From: Castor canadensis
Taxonomy: Eukaryota > Chordata > Mammalia > Rodentia > Castoridae
Assembly: GCF_047511655.1 (NCBI RefSeq)
Contig: NC_133386.1
Span: forward strand, 131,567,866-131,631,865
Length of the DNA: 64,000 bases
Direction: 5' to 3'
How positions within the stretch are numbered: position 1 is the first letter of the stretch; each line of letters starts with the position of its first letter. The notes beneath the pieces were generated by a model, which was not told the origin of the DNA, did no database searches, and saw only the letters and a list, made by a program, of their open reading frames with translations. Below are positions 34,849 through 45,829 of this stretch, in pieces. Made by a program: the position numbers and the translations under genes.

Positions 34849-36261
34849 AGACATCACCATCCATAACCCTCTACTTATGGAACTGTGCATTGCATCCTAC
34901 TCAGTGGGTTTCTGTGCTACCCTTTGGGTTTTCTTGGACACCTTGCCAGGGTTGAAGGGCTGAAGGATGTTCTGAGGTGGAACTCAGGCTGAGTGCTCTG
35001 CCATGGGACAAGGGACCCAGATATTCTTCTATCCGTCCTAAAAGACTACTGCTGTTGGCAAGAAACACAGACTGCAAAGAGAAGCACAAACTTTGAGCCT
35101 CACTTGATACTTGGACACAGAGGCTCTCAACTAACAAATTAAGGGGGCAGGACACATCAAACCCTGTCCTATATACATGGGAAAAATGGGTTTCTTCCTG
35201 TGGCTGAGGACACAGGCACCCAGGATAAGGACAAGGTCCTGCCTTTGGCTCCATATTGCCACTTGACCCTTAAGACAGGCAGGTAGCATGTCCATAATAC
35301 TTGGTTGCAACATTTGCACTACATCCACTTCACTTACTTGATGAACTGGCTGTGGTCAAGGTGGCCCACTTGCCCATCCCTGTTACTTGTGAGCACATGT
35401 TCCCTGCTAGGCCCAGAAGGAGCACCCAACTGGTAGAAATACAGCTTTCTGCCACCCAGGTATGTGCCCAGGCCTGGTTCCCACTGCTCTTGGAGTCCAC
35501 TTCAAGGTTGCCTGTGCCCCTGTTTGGCCTACCCTGGCTGGCAGGGCTGTATGTTTCCATCTGTTTGCCTCTTTTATTTAATGCCAAAGTTTTAGCCAAA
35601 GACATGTTCCTCCTTTTGTTGTGTTCAGCATTGTTCTGCACTGCAGGCCAATTTCCTGTCCTGACTCTGGGCAGTGTCCTCTGGCCTGGCCACTCAAGTC
35701 TCAAGTCTTCTTAGGGGCTCAAGGAAGGCTCAGCTGCTTGGTTTCTTCATGGGTCTTGCTATTAATAGGAAGTAACATATATGTGCTTTAAAAACATTAG
35801 TCCTTTTGAAAAGATTTGAGAAAAGAAATGTATAATTTTATCCCATTTTTAATATTTTGGTCTAGCAACTTGTGATACATAGATGACAATTTTGTGAGTT
35901 TTTCAAATGTGTGTATAGATTTTTGTAAATATGACTTTTTGTAATTAACTCATGTACAGCCTTATCCTGTATAGCTCATGATGAATGTGCAGGGGACCCG
36001 CCCCAGATGCCTATAGTTTCTGGGCATACACCCAGGCTTGTGTGGTGTTCCCATGACTTTGTGACTGACGAGTGTCTTCCCATTTGGACCATGGTCTGGC
36101 CAGAGACCATGTACATCCCACTATCAGGAGTAGTCAGGACTGTTCCATCTTCTCCGAATGGGAAAATTCCTCATCCCTTGCCCACCTCCATCCCCTCTCC
36201 AATAAAGCACCTATGCCCACAGCAGTGGCCCACCATGTGCTGCTACAGGGGTGTTTGTACT
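34849..36261 (+). other. PHAF1: 3'UTR of the PHAF1 retrocopy
   Basis: About 1.4 kb between the stop and the poly(A) tail, with AATAAA at 36201-36206 and an AT-rich stretch near 35760-35960. Open frames on both strands within it are chance frames in non-coding message. Confidence 0.85.
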
Positions 36262-36277
36262 AAAAAAAAAAAAAAAA

Positions 36278-36291
36278 AAAGGAGCTAATGC
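36278..36291 (+). repeat. Target-site duplication, right copy
   Basis: Identical to 33475-33488. Directly after the poly(A) tail; MIR sequence resumes at 36292. Confidence 0.92.
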
Positions 36292-36340
36292 CTGAGAAAG
36301 CACCTGGCACCCAGTAGGTCCTCAGCAAATGCGAGCTCTG

Positions 36341-37460
36341 CCTCCCCTGTGAGCGTGGCAACAGCAGCTGGCTCTCTGGGGGAGGGGAAGGGATATTGCA
36401 GAGTCATTCTGCATCAGCAGAGCCCAGGATGGCTCACCCTTGACCCCGCCTTCATCTTTCCCCAGATATGTAACCCTGTTCCAGCCCAGCCCTGATCTTG
36501 GACCTGGCTTTTTGCCAGGCTGGGAGGGTAACAGGGTGCACAGGTACCTTTGCCAAAATCAGGGCAAAGCTGCCATGAATGACTGACTGGCTTGGCACAG
36601 GGCACAGAGCACTGAGAGGGGTGGTGGGGTAGGGAGCAAAGCTCAGAGGTAAAGGGCAGGGGCAGGGTGGAGGGGCTGACTGCTGTGTGTTCTCTTAATT
36701 TCACCTGATGCTCACAGCAGCTGTCTCAGCTGGGCTCCTCCTTCTCCCGTGAGAGAAACTGAGGATGGGAGTTGCTGAGGGACCCCTACTCAGCAAACCT
36801 GGGTTGGGATTAGCACCTCACTACTCTTACTCTTTCCCTGGCTCGTTCCATCAATGGGCCTGCTCAGGGCTTGGAAAGGGAAAGCATTGGGATGAGTCAC
36901 GAGGTCCGAGTTCCAATACCAGCTGGACTGGGTGTGGTTCTTGGGACCTCCTTCAGGGAGGCTAATCATGGGGGCTTTGTGCAATGGGGAGCCCTTCTCT
37001 GCCCCTCGCTCTCAAGGCCCTCAATAAATGGCAGCTATTGTGACTTTCACAAGTTACTGCTCAGAACTGTTGCTGAATCGAATTCCTGGAGAGCCAGGAA
37101 GTGTGTGTGTGGGTGGGAGAGACGTCTGGCACTTCTCGTGGACCCAAGCTTCCTTCCCACGGCCTCCCTCCCCTCAGTGCCTGGCAGCCTCTAAGGGGAA
37201 GGTATGGACAAGGTATGGGACTCCGCAGCCCACAGTACCTGGTACCTGTCTGAAACTCAGCTCTATCTGCAGCCCCCAGTTCAATTGTGCCCTTTTACTT
37301 TCTTTCTAGCACACCACCACTTAAACTTACATTTTCACTGTCACCTGCCTTTCCACCTCCCCCAACAGAATGAGTCATACAGCAAGGAGTTTATGTTGTT
37401 CTCTGCTCTATGCCCTGTACTTGGAATAGTGTCTGGGACATAGGAGGTGTTTAGTCAGTA
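36341..37460. other. Intergenic DNA, no gene recognised
   Basis: Unique DNA with one probable degraded MIR end at about 37395-37455. No coding features. Confidence 0.5.
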
Positions 37461-37762
37461 CTTGATGAAGGGAAGGGAAGGAAAGAGGAGGAGAGAGGAG
37501 GGAAGGAAGGAAGGAAGGAAAGAGGGAGGGAGGGAAGAAAGGTAGGAAGGAAATAAGGAGGGAGGGAGGGAAGGAAGGAAAGAGGAAAGGAAGGAAAAAA
37601 GGAAGGAAGGAAGGAAGGAGGGAGGGAGGAGTGAGGAGGGAGGAAGGGGGAGGAAGGGAAGAAAGGTAGGAAGGAAATAAGGAGGGAGGGAGGGAGGGAA
37701 GGAAGGAAATAAGGAAGGAAGGAAGAAGGAAGGAGGGAAGAAAGGAAGGCAGGTAGGCAGGT
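37461..37762. repeat. (GGAA)n/(GGGA)n polypurine satellite
   Basis: About 300 bp of imperfect GGAA/GGGA repeats, an uninterrupted purine strand apart from rare T bases. Two subblocks share 'AAGAAAGGTAGGAAGGAAAT', indicating internal duplication. Confidence 0.97.
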
Positions 37763-37879
37763 GAATTCAGACCCAGCTTTGCTTTCTAGAGGCTCCTTCT
37801 GGCACAGGAGGCCAACACAGCCTCAGACTGACTGCTGGTGTGACATGTACTATGACTGGTGGAAGGAGGCACCAGGCTG

Positions 37880-38120
37880 GGGACACCAGAGCAGATGGCA
37901 GCTGATTGGCTTCAGGTGGCCTGGGAAGCCTCTCAGAGAAGCCTTAGATGAGAAGTAAAAAGTGAGCAGATGTTGGAGGGACAGGAGTGGACAACATTCC
38001 AGGCAGAGAGTATGGGCAAGGACTCAGGAACAGAAGATCACCTTGGCTTAAAGGCGCTGTACGGTAGGCAGGGCACAGTCAGTGAGGGCAGTGACTGGAA
38101 GGTGGGTGCAGGGGTGGGGT
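37880..38120 (+). repeat. Ancient L2-type repeat fragment
   Basis: 'GGGAAGCCTCTCAGAGAAGC', 'CATTCCAGGCAGAGAGTATG' and 'CAAGGACTCAGGAACAGAAG' follow the order of the old repeat seen also at 45830 and 61605. Confidence 0.5.
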
Positions 38121-38587
38121 GGTAGGACACAGCTCAGGGACGTGCACATTCAGCCTGTTTCTTCTTCCTGTCCTCAAAGGCTTCCTGCCAGGTGAGAGCT
38201 GGGACTGGCAGCTGTTTGCTGGGTGGTTGCAGATTTCTCCTTCCTGTCCCAACTTTGCTGGATGATCTCAGTCCCTCTGAGCTGGTGTCTCTGCCTCTGC
38301 CTCTCCCTTTGTCCCTCTCCTGAGAGAGTGCATGCTTGGGATCCCTGGGATCTTAGAGTGGCCCCACCCTTCCTAGCCTAGGCTTCCCCCAGACTGGCAG
38401 TGGGTGGTCCTCAGGTCCTCCCTACCTCCTCCAGCCCATGCTTTGACAGTTGACACAGAAGCAGGACAGTAGGTGGTGGTTTTCCAGCTAGGTGACTGTT
38501 CCCTGGCCCCAAGAAGGATTCATTCCACCTTGCTAGGGGTTCTAGTCCTCCAAGGCCTGTCCCAGACCATCTTGGTGACCTCAGCAA

Positions 38588-38775
38588 TTTTTTTCTCAGT
38601 ACTGGTGCTTGAACTCAGGGCTTTCACCTTGGGCCACTCCACCAGCCCTATTTGTGAAGGGTTTTTTCCAGATAGGGTCTTGTGGAACTATTTGCCCAGG
38701 CTGACTTCAAAGAGATCCTCCTGATCTCTGCCTCCTGAGTAGCTAGAATTACAGGTGTGAGCCACCAGTGCTCTG
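38588..38775 (-). repeat. Dimeric B1-dID SINE
   Basis: Minus-strand dimer; the ID arm carries the internal deletion ('GCTTTCACCTTGGGCCACTC'). Confidence 0.85.
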
Positions 38776-39011
38776 CAAGTTTCTGCCTTCCCCCAGGCCT
38801 TACTTTTTAGTTTGTACTAAAAAGTACAACTGGGGCCAGTTCTGCCTGAAGAGCAGACAGACTGCCATGCCATTCAATAAGCCCTAGGCACTGAGCAGCC
38901 CAACCCGGTCTTGTGCTGCACTCTGGGGACAAGGAGTACCAATGTTGTCCAGTGAAGACCAAGAGCCATGGACAAATCCATTAGCCCCATTTCACCCCAG
39001 ACTCAGTAATA

Positions 39012-39016
39012 ATCCC
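39012..39016 (+). repeat. ERV target-site duplication, left
   Basis: ATCCC directly before the TG of the 5' LTR, repeated at 44228-44232. Confidence 0.85.
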
Positions 39017-39278
39017 TGATAAGAACTGCCCCTTGCAGTCTTAGCCACAGCTGGTCTCATTCCTTGCAGAACAAAGCCCACTGTCCCTTATCTCCTGCCA
39101 CCTCTCTTTGTCTGTTCCTAGCCCTTGCTTTCTCCCAAATGCTACTTAAGGCCAGACCTGCCAAGAGAAACTGCTGTGCCATTTTTTCTAGGGCCAGCCA
39201 GCCTGCTTATTAAACTTTTGGACATGAGATACCTCTCATGAGCCTCCTTTGTGTGCAGTGTGTGGCATTTTCCTAACA
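39017..39278 (+). repeat. 5' LTR
   Basis: 262 bp, TG...CA, with an ATTAAA poly(A) signal at 39209-39214. It differs from the 3' LTR by roughly 17 substitutions and a few short indels (by-eye alignment). Confidence 0.95.
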
Positions 39279-39281
39279 TTT

Positions 39282-39299
39282 TGATGCCGAAACCCGGGA
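39282..39299 (+). other. Primer-binding site, tRNA-Phe type
   Basis: An 18-mer, three bases after the LTR, matching the tRNA-Phe 3' end complement with one mismatch (A for G at position 3). A splice-donor-like CAG|GTGAGC follows at 39301-39309. Confidence 0.85.
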
Positions 39300-39865
39300 C
39301 CAGGTGAGCTTCTGGCATCGATCTTGCTCTCCCAATCAGTAAATTCAGGCCCTCCTGATATACGCTGCGCTCCCAAGCCTACTTTGGCCACAAGGCAGAC
39401 ATCCCCTATATAGGGGTGCCTGGCTGGGGGATTATACTGGCCTGCCAAAGCCACGTAGGTGGGAGCAGCCTTCCTTAAGCCTCGATAAACTTACTGGGAT
39501 CTGAGCTGCTTTGCCAGGACCCCTGACCCCAGACTAGTGCCGCCATTGCCACTCTCACTCACAGGGAACCTCCTCAAGCCCAGTGAGCTCCCATTACTTG
39601 CCCACCACTGGTTGATTTCCTTGGTTCTCCCTTGGTGAGTTCCCTCGCGCTGTTGCACCGTGAGTCATGGTTCTCTCTCTCTCTCTTGGGTGGTCAAAAT
39701 CCTAGCACTAGGTCCTGGTTCACTCCTCCCAGGAACTGGGTTCCTGGGGTGTAGATGATCCTCTTGGTGAAGACGTTCCCTTGAGGTCCTCCACTCCTCT
39801 GTTTCGTCCAGGAAAGAAATATCTTGGGGATACCCACCATATTCTTCCTCAGACTGGGTCTCATC

Positions 39866-41410
39866 ATGGGGACTGGACCTTCCAAAATTCCCTCAGACAG
39901 TCCTCTGGGCTGCCTACTGGCCAACCTCGAGCTCTTACAACTCTCACCTGATCTCAAAGCCCAAAACCTCATTTTTCTTTCCAATCAGGCTTGGCCACAA
40001 TACCAATTGGACAATGATTCAAAATGGCCGCTTAACGGCATGCTCAACCCTAACATTCTCAGGGATCTCTATAACTTCTGTGAATGCACTGGAAAGTGAA
40101 AGGAGATTCCCTATGTTCAGGCCTTCTCTTACCTCTGTTGTAAACCTTCTCTCTGTACCCGTTGCTCCCCTGCCCAAGTCCTTATGGCTACAAAGACCCC
40201 AACTACCCTTCCTGACTCCAAAGCTTTCCCTTCTTTCAATCCCGCTGATGAGCCTCCCCCTATCAGACATGGGCTGCCATTGTTCAACAATTGGCCCCTG
40301 CCCCTCCTTCTGCCACTCCTTCTGCATCTCCTTCCACTGCTTCCTCTGCCCCTCCTCCCACCCCTTCCTCTGCTCCTCCCTCTGCTTCCTCTTCCCCCCA
40401 CCCTCCTACCAACTCAGAACCACTGGATCCCCTGAGTCCCCCACACACTTGCTCTCACGGACCCCTCAACCAGCTGGTTTCCCTCTACCCACTCTGAGAG
40501 GTGGCTGGCACCAAGGGTATCATGCGAGTTCATGTTCCCTTTTCTCTCACAGACCTGTCTCAAATTAAAAAATGCCTTGGTTCCTTCACCACTAACCCTG
40601 ACTCATACAAAAGAATTTCAATATTTGGCCTAATCTTATAGCCTCACCTGGCATGACATTTATACCATCCTCTCCTCAACTCTCCTCCCGGAGGAGAGAC
40701 AAAGGGTCTGGGACACGGCTAAGACACATGCAGATGAGATTCACTGCACCACCCCTGCCCACCGTGTGGGAACGTTGGTGGTTCCAGAGACAGAACCCCA
40801 CTGGGACTATCAAACTAATGACACAACTTCCAGAGACCAAATGGTCACCTGCCTAGTGGCAGGGTTAAAGAGGGCTGCCCAAAAGGTTGTTAATTTTGAT
40901 AAACTCAGGGAAGTTCAACAAGAAGAAAAAGAAAATCCAGCTAGTTTCTTGTCCTGACTCACAGAGGCGCTACCATGCCATACCAAAGTTGATCCTGAAA
41001 CACAAGACAGGACAATTATTCTTATGACCCATTTTATCTCCCAGTCAGCCCCAGATATTAAAAAAAAAAGTTAAAATGACTAGAAAATGGTTCTCAGACT
41101 CCACAGGCTGAAATTCTAAATGTGGCTTTTAAGGTTTATAATTACCATGAGGAACAGCAAAGGGCTGATAAGGAGAGGAGAGATAAGACCAAATTCCAGA
41201 TGTTGGCCCAAGCCCTTCAACAAAACCCCTCAGCTTCCAACTCACAAGGCCAGGGAAAATCCTGAACACCTCCCGGCCCATGTTTTTGGTGTGGCCTTGA
41301 GGGACACTGGGCCTGTGCCTGTCCTAAGATACACTGCCCACCAGGACCATGTCCTGAGTGCAAACAGGAGGGCCACTGGGCAAGGGAGTGCCCCTCCACC
41401 TCTCAAGGTG
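39866..41410 (+). pseudogene. gag remnant of the ERV
   Basis: A Met-Gly start (myristoylation-type) at 39866 opens a matrix-like region that stops at 40097-40099. A Pro/Ser/Ala-rich linker (about 40290-40430) is in another frame. A capsid-like region runs from about 40500 to 41070 with an in-frame TAA at 40631-40633 and a stop at 40955-40957. Two CCHC zinc knuckles (CX2CX4HX4C) at 41281-41322 and 41350-41391 mark nucleocapsid. The capsid and knuckles are in different frames. Non-functional. Confidence 0.9.
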
Positions 41411-41464
41411 GGGGGGTCTAGACCCCCTTAATGTTCCTCTTCCCTAACTGATTTTCTAGGACTA

Positions 41465-42055
41465 GTAATCATGGCAGAAGACTGACGGAGCCAAGGACTC
41501 CCAGGCCCGGTGACCATAACTTCATGGGAGCCCATGGTAACTGCCCTCATCAAAGGTAGGCCTTTCTCTCTCCTCATAGACACCAGTGCCACTTTTTCTG
41601 CCTTGCTGGAGTTCTGGGGACCTACCAAGCCTTCTTCAACCTCCATAGTCGGGGTGGAGGAAACTCCTACCCAGCCCTTAATGACCTTTCCCTTAACTTG
41701 CATACTGGGAGATACCCTCTTTACCCATTCCTTCCTAGTGCTACCTAATTGTCCCACTCCACTCTTAGGTAGAGACATTTTAACAAAATTTCAGGCCACC
41801 CTCAGTTTACATCCATCCCCACAAAAGCTGCAACCCATCAACCCCTCATCTCCATCCTCACGGTCCCTCCTTGCCATCATAGGTGCCTTGCTTCCACAAG
41901 CTTCTTCCAACTCCTTGCCCTTATTGGCAATATTGGTGGACCCATTGTATGGGATCTCAAAAACCCCTCTGTTGCCTCACATCATGAGCCAATTGTCATT
42001 ACTCTCAAAGATCCTTTTACTTTCCCAACCCAATCTCAATATCACATCTCTCTAA
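41465..42055 (+). pseudogene. Protease region of the ERV (pro)
   Basis: An aspartic protease-like segment in frame from 41510. The active-site triplet at 41579-41587 reads Asp-Thr-Ser, where retroviral proteases normally have Asp-Thr/Ser-Gly. A Leu-Leu-Gly-Arg-Asp motif follows near 41762. The frame runs past the protease domain to a stop at 42055. Probably inactive. Confidence 0.8.
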
Positions 42056-43183
42056 CCCACCTACAGGGTCTAAAGCCTATCATCTCGGAGCTTCTCACTA
42101 AGGGCCTGCTTCGCCCAACCCACTCCCCCTATAACACTCCTATTCTCCCTGTAAAAAAGCCCAATGGGTCTTACTGGCTGGTGCAGGACCTCTGCTTAAT
42201 CAATGTGGCAGTGACTCCTATACACCCGGTGGTACCCAACCCCTACACTCTCCTGTCTCATCCCTGGTACCACCACCCATTTCATAGTCCTGGACCTAAA
42301 GGATGCTTTCTTCACTATACCTGTCCACCCACGGTCCCAAAACCTCTTTGCCTTCATCTGGACTGATCCAGATTCTCATACTTCCCAACAATTGACCTGG
42401 ACTTTTCTGCCTCAGGGGTTCTGGACAGTCCCCACCTCTTTGGCAAAGCCCTGGCTAGGGACCTCCTCACCCTTCATCTCTCTCCAAGTAAACTCCTCCA
42501 GTATGTAGATGATCTCCTGCTCTGCAGGCCCTCTCTGAGGATAGTCAACAACACACTGCCCTCCTGCTCAATTTTCTGGGAAAAAAGGGATACTGTGTGT
42601 CCCCTAACAAGGCTCTACTGTCTCTCACCCAGGCGACTTACCTGGGCCTGTCTATCTCCCCTACTCATAAGGCTATCACCCTAGATTGTAAGGCTTTGTT
42701 AGCCTCTCTCCCTGCCCCCACCACTAAGGCTGAAGTTCTCTCCTTCCTTGGCCTGGCAGGCTATCTCAGAGCCTGGGTACCCAACTTCAGTCTAATGGCC
42801 AAACCTCTATATGAGGCATCCAGGGGCCCCATCCAAGAGCCCCTGGACCCCTCTTTGCCTGTATCAGGCCATTTCAAGTCTCTCTTACAAGCCCTGTTAC
42901 AAGTCCCGGCGCTTCGCCTGCTGAACCTCACTCATCCTTTTTTCCTTTATGTCTCTGAGAGGCAAGGGTTTGCCCTAGGAGTTTTAGGACACAACACAGG
43001 GCCCTCCTTTGCTCCAGTATCATACCTCTCAAAACAGTTAGATCCCACAACCAGGGGGTGGGCCCCATGCCTCAGGGCCCTTGCAGCTGCTTCTCTCCTA
43101 ATTCAAGAAAGTAAAAAGCTTACCTTTGGGTCCCTGCCTTTTGGTGGTAATCATCCCTCAGCTCACCCTTTACTGAGAGGCTG
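42056..43183 (+). pseudogene. Reverse transcriptase/RNase H remnant of the ERV (pol)
   Basis: RT fingers-palm homology starts near 42065. The frame breaks at several places (about 42295-42420). The catalytic YVDD box is at 42502-42513. A separate open frame at 42597-43183 holds the RT thumb/connection and the start of RNase H-like sequence. Integrase is absent. Multiple frameshifts make it non-functional. Confidence 0.9.
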
Positions 43184-43189
43184 AGCTCA

Positions 43190-43720
43190 CCTGGCTCCTT
43201 TCACCACGACAAAGACGGGCTGCTTTCTTGCCTGTCATGGTCTGGATTAGCCTAGTCTCCTCTATTGCTGCATGGGGGCTAGCAGGAGGAGTTTTGGGCC
43301 ACAGCCTCATCTCAGCCAGTGACTTCAAGAATCACCTACAGGTCACTCTTGAATCAACCTCAGTTTCTCTAGCCTCCCTTCAGTGACAACTCATCTCATC
43401 AGCTCAGGTTGCCTTACAAAACCGCAGGGCCCTAGATCCCTTAACCGCTGAGAAAAGAGGCACTTGCCTTTTCCTCTGAGAGGAATGTTGTTACTACATT
43501 AATGAGTCAGGCCTAGTGGAACAAAATATTGATACCCTGTCTCGCTTAAGCGAAGAAATCCAACTTTGCAGGACTAAAAACTCCCCTGTCCTAGACTGGA
43601 CTCAATCTCCTCTGCTTCTTGGCTCCTGCCTTTCCTAGTGCCCCTTATTGCTGTCTTTATCCTCCTGAGCTTTCTCCCCTTCATTATGAAAACTTTACAA
43701 AATTTTTTACTAGATCACGT
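43190..43720 (+). pseudogene. Envelope transmembrane-subunit remnant of the ERV
   Basis: A basic cleavage-type motif at 43207-43218 is followed by a hydrophobic stretch and a heptad-rich region. A TGA at 43477-43479 falls inside the CX6CC motif (Cys at 43465-43467, Cys-Cys at 43486-43491). A hydrophobic anchor-like segment lies at about 43600-43690. Another stop occurs near 43384. The surface subunit is missing, so no working envelope can be made. Confidence 0.85.
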
Positions 43721-43940
43721 ATCTACAGCCACCAACCAAAGATTCAATCAACTCCTCCTCCAAGGATATTAACCTCTCTGGGGCCACCGAGGGGACCCCC
43801 ATACTAACCCGTATGAAGACACCAAACCCTAAGGACCCCACCTGAGAACATGTGCTACCTCCTGCCAGCCAGAACCAGCCAGAGGATCAAACTGCACCCC
43901 AATACCCAACCCTTTTCCTCTCCCTCTCTCTTTAAGAAAC

Positions 43941-43954
43941 AAAAAATGGGGGAA
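43941..43954 (+). other. Polypurine tract
   Basis: AAAAAATGGGGGAA immediately before the 3' LTR, the plus-strand primer site. One T interrupts the purine run. Confidence 0.85.
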
Positions 43955-44227
43955 TGATAAGAACTGCCCCTTGCCACCCTTCTGTAGCCTGAGCTGCAGC
44001 TGGTCTCATCCCTTGCAGAACAAAGCCCCACTGTCCCTTATCTCCCGCCACCTCCCTTTGCCCACCCCTAGCCCTTGCTTTCTCCCAAATGCTACTTAAG
44101 GCCAGACTCGCCAAGAGAAGCTGCTGAGCCATTTTTTCTCGGCCAGCCAGCCTGCTTATTAAACTTTTGGACATGAGATACCTCTCGTGAGCCTCCTCTG
44201 TGTGCGGTGTGTGGCGTTTTCCTAACA
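43955..44227 (+). repeat. 3' LTR
   Basis: 273 bp, TG...CA; longer than the 5' LTR mainly by an 11-bp segment near position 20. Same ATTAAA signal. Confidence 0.95.
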
Positions 44228-44232
44228 ATCCC
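44228..44232 (+). repeat. ERV target-site duplication, right
   Basis: ATCCC directly after the CA of the 3' LTR, matching 39012-39016. Confidence 0.85.
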
Positions 44233-44239
44233 AGCTACC

Positions 44240-44410
44240 ACCTATAGCTCCTTCTGGGTGCTAGGCTGTCATTGTGTCCTCAGGACAGCACTGCCAGATA
44301 ATATCTCTCAATCCCCATTTTGCAGAGGAGAAAAGTGTGGCCCATAGCAATCAGAAATCTTCCTAAAGTTCACACAGTTAGTTTGCTTGGGGCCTAGTTA
44401 AAACCAGTGT
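44240..44410 (-). repeat. MIR-type SINE fragment
   Basis: 'CCCCATTTTGCAGAGGAGAA' and 'TTCACACAGTTAGTTTGC' in minus order, directly beyond the ERV. Confidence 0.6.
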
Positions 44411-45280
44411 GGCTGAGTCTTTATTCCCATTTCCTGTGTGGGGAGCAGGAAGTATTTCTCCCTTTTCCCCAACTTCTGTCTATTTTATCCTGTTATACTA
44501 AAATAAATCCTTGCTAAATCTTAAAAAAACATTTTTTTAAAGTGACTAACAGCTTCTTGGTCAGCTATGCTGCCTCTCATTTTTCCATCTGCCCCTGTGG
44601 TTTGGGGTCTGCACCCTCCCTGAGCCTCCTGAGCCAGCCCTGGCTGTGTGTTTAGTTCCTAAGGAAAAAGAGCCAGGGTGGGGGCCTGCCTGTGGCCCTG
44701 AGCTCAGGGCCTGAAGCCTCATTTCCTAAGGACTCAGGACCTGCGTCCTCTGTAGGGGTTCCGGGTATTTCTAGCAGCCTCGGGTGCACCTTCATGGTGA
44801 GGAGTGTCTTTCCAGTGTCCTCGAATTGTCCCTTAATGGTGACCTGCAGTCATCCTGGCAGTGGGCAGAACTCTCTCCCGGATCCCAGAGTTGTGACTGC
44901 AGCCTGAACTGCCGCCAGATAGGCAGTGTGGCCTTGGAACTGGCTCTTCCTCTGTGGTATGTCAGAGTCCCTATTTGCAGATATGAAAAGAGAAGAACAC
45001 CCAACAACACCCAGCAACACCCAAGACACCACAGCAACCACAGATAAATCAAACCCGGTCTTGGTTGGATTGAGAAGGGCAGTGTGGTTGTGAATGTCCT
45101 CCCTCACCCTTCTCGCTGCCCCTCCCAGGTCTTGAGATTGCTCTAGCCGGGTCCACCCTACATCTTGAAGACGTTCTTTTAGGAAAGGATTTCCTGCAGA
45201 CAGTGACTCGGTGATTAGGCAGGAGGTGCTTAGAAGGGATGAAGTCAGCCTGGACAGCTGCCTGCTGATGTAGAGTGTCC
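44411..45280. other. Intergenic DNA, no gene recognised
   Basis: Unique DNA with a short AACACCC-type repeat near 44998-45024. No coding features. Confidence 0.5.
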
Positions 45281-45284
45281 TTGG

Positions 45285-45445
45285 GTCAGACCAATCCTAA
45301 CTGGCTGTGTGACCTTGGGCAGAGCTCTTCACCTTCCTGAACTTCAGTTTCCATACCTATAAAATTGTGATACTAATATTACCTACTTTTGGGAGGTTAT
45401 AAATAGTGAGGATGAAATAGAGACTAAAGGAAGCCTGGATGACAC
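45285..45445 (+). repeat. MIR SINE
   Basis: 'GGCTGTGTGACCTTGGGCAG', 'CTGAACTTCAGTTTCC', 'ATACCTATAAAATTGTGATA' in plus order. Confidence 0.8.
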
Positions 45446-45829
45446 AGTGACAATGGCGATGATGGCAATGAGGGGGAGAGGATGACGACAACAGTGATGC
45501 TGAATAGTAGGAGACACTGCTCAGCCTCCTGCCCCACCCCCATCCCTGCATGCTTCCAGCTTTGTGTGTGCTGTTCCTTCACCCTGGCCACTGCCCAGGA
45601 CTTCCCACTTGAACACAAATGTACCCTGAGTAACAGAGAAGACAGGCCCTGTGACCTGAGATATGAAGAAGCAGCACGCCCTCCTTCTGTCCCCCACCCA
45701 ACATCAGCCCCCTGTGGCCATGGCCTGGGCATGTGTTGTGAACACCAGTGTGAGTGGTCTTTGGAGGAGTTCATTGAAGGCTTGGGGGGGCGGGGGCAGT
45801 GCTTAGCTGGAGTCTTGATGGAGGAGTAG

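Larger units (their letters stand above)
39017..44227 (+). mobile_element. Class I endogenous retrovirus, defective provirus (tRNA-Phe type)
   Basis: A 5.2-kb provirus with paired LTRs (TG...CA ends), a 5-bp duplication, a primer-binding site, a gag-pro-pol remnant, a truncated env remnant and a polypurine tract. The primer site, two CCHC knuckles and gag/pol layout suggest a gamma-like (class I) ERV-F/ERV-H relative. Frames shift repeatedly among gag, pro and pol, stops are frequent, and integrase plus the envelope surface subunit are missing. It cannot encode a virus. Confidence 0.95.

Noticed and set aside
37461..37762. Purine array as a CRISPR-like or telomeric repeat
   Set aside because: There is no fixed repeat-spacer pattern and the unit is GGAA/GGGA, so it is a simple microsatellite.
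39824..39865. Upstream in-frame ATG before the gag start
   Set aside because: The Met-Gly at 39866 is the typical gag start; the earlier ATG would bury the myristoylation-type glycine.
41510..43184. Open frames of 181-195 codons taken as host genes
   Set aside because: They are the protease and RT/RNase H parts of the defective ERV, bounded by its LTRs.
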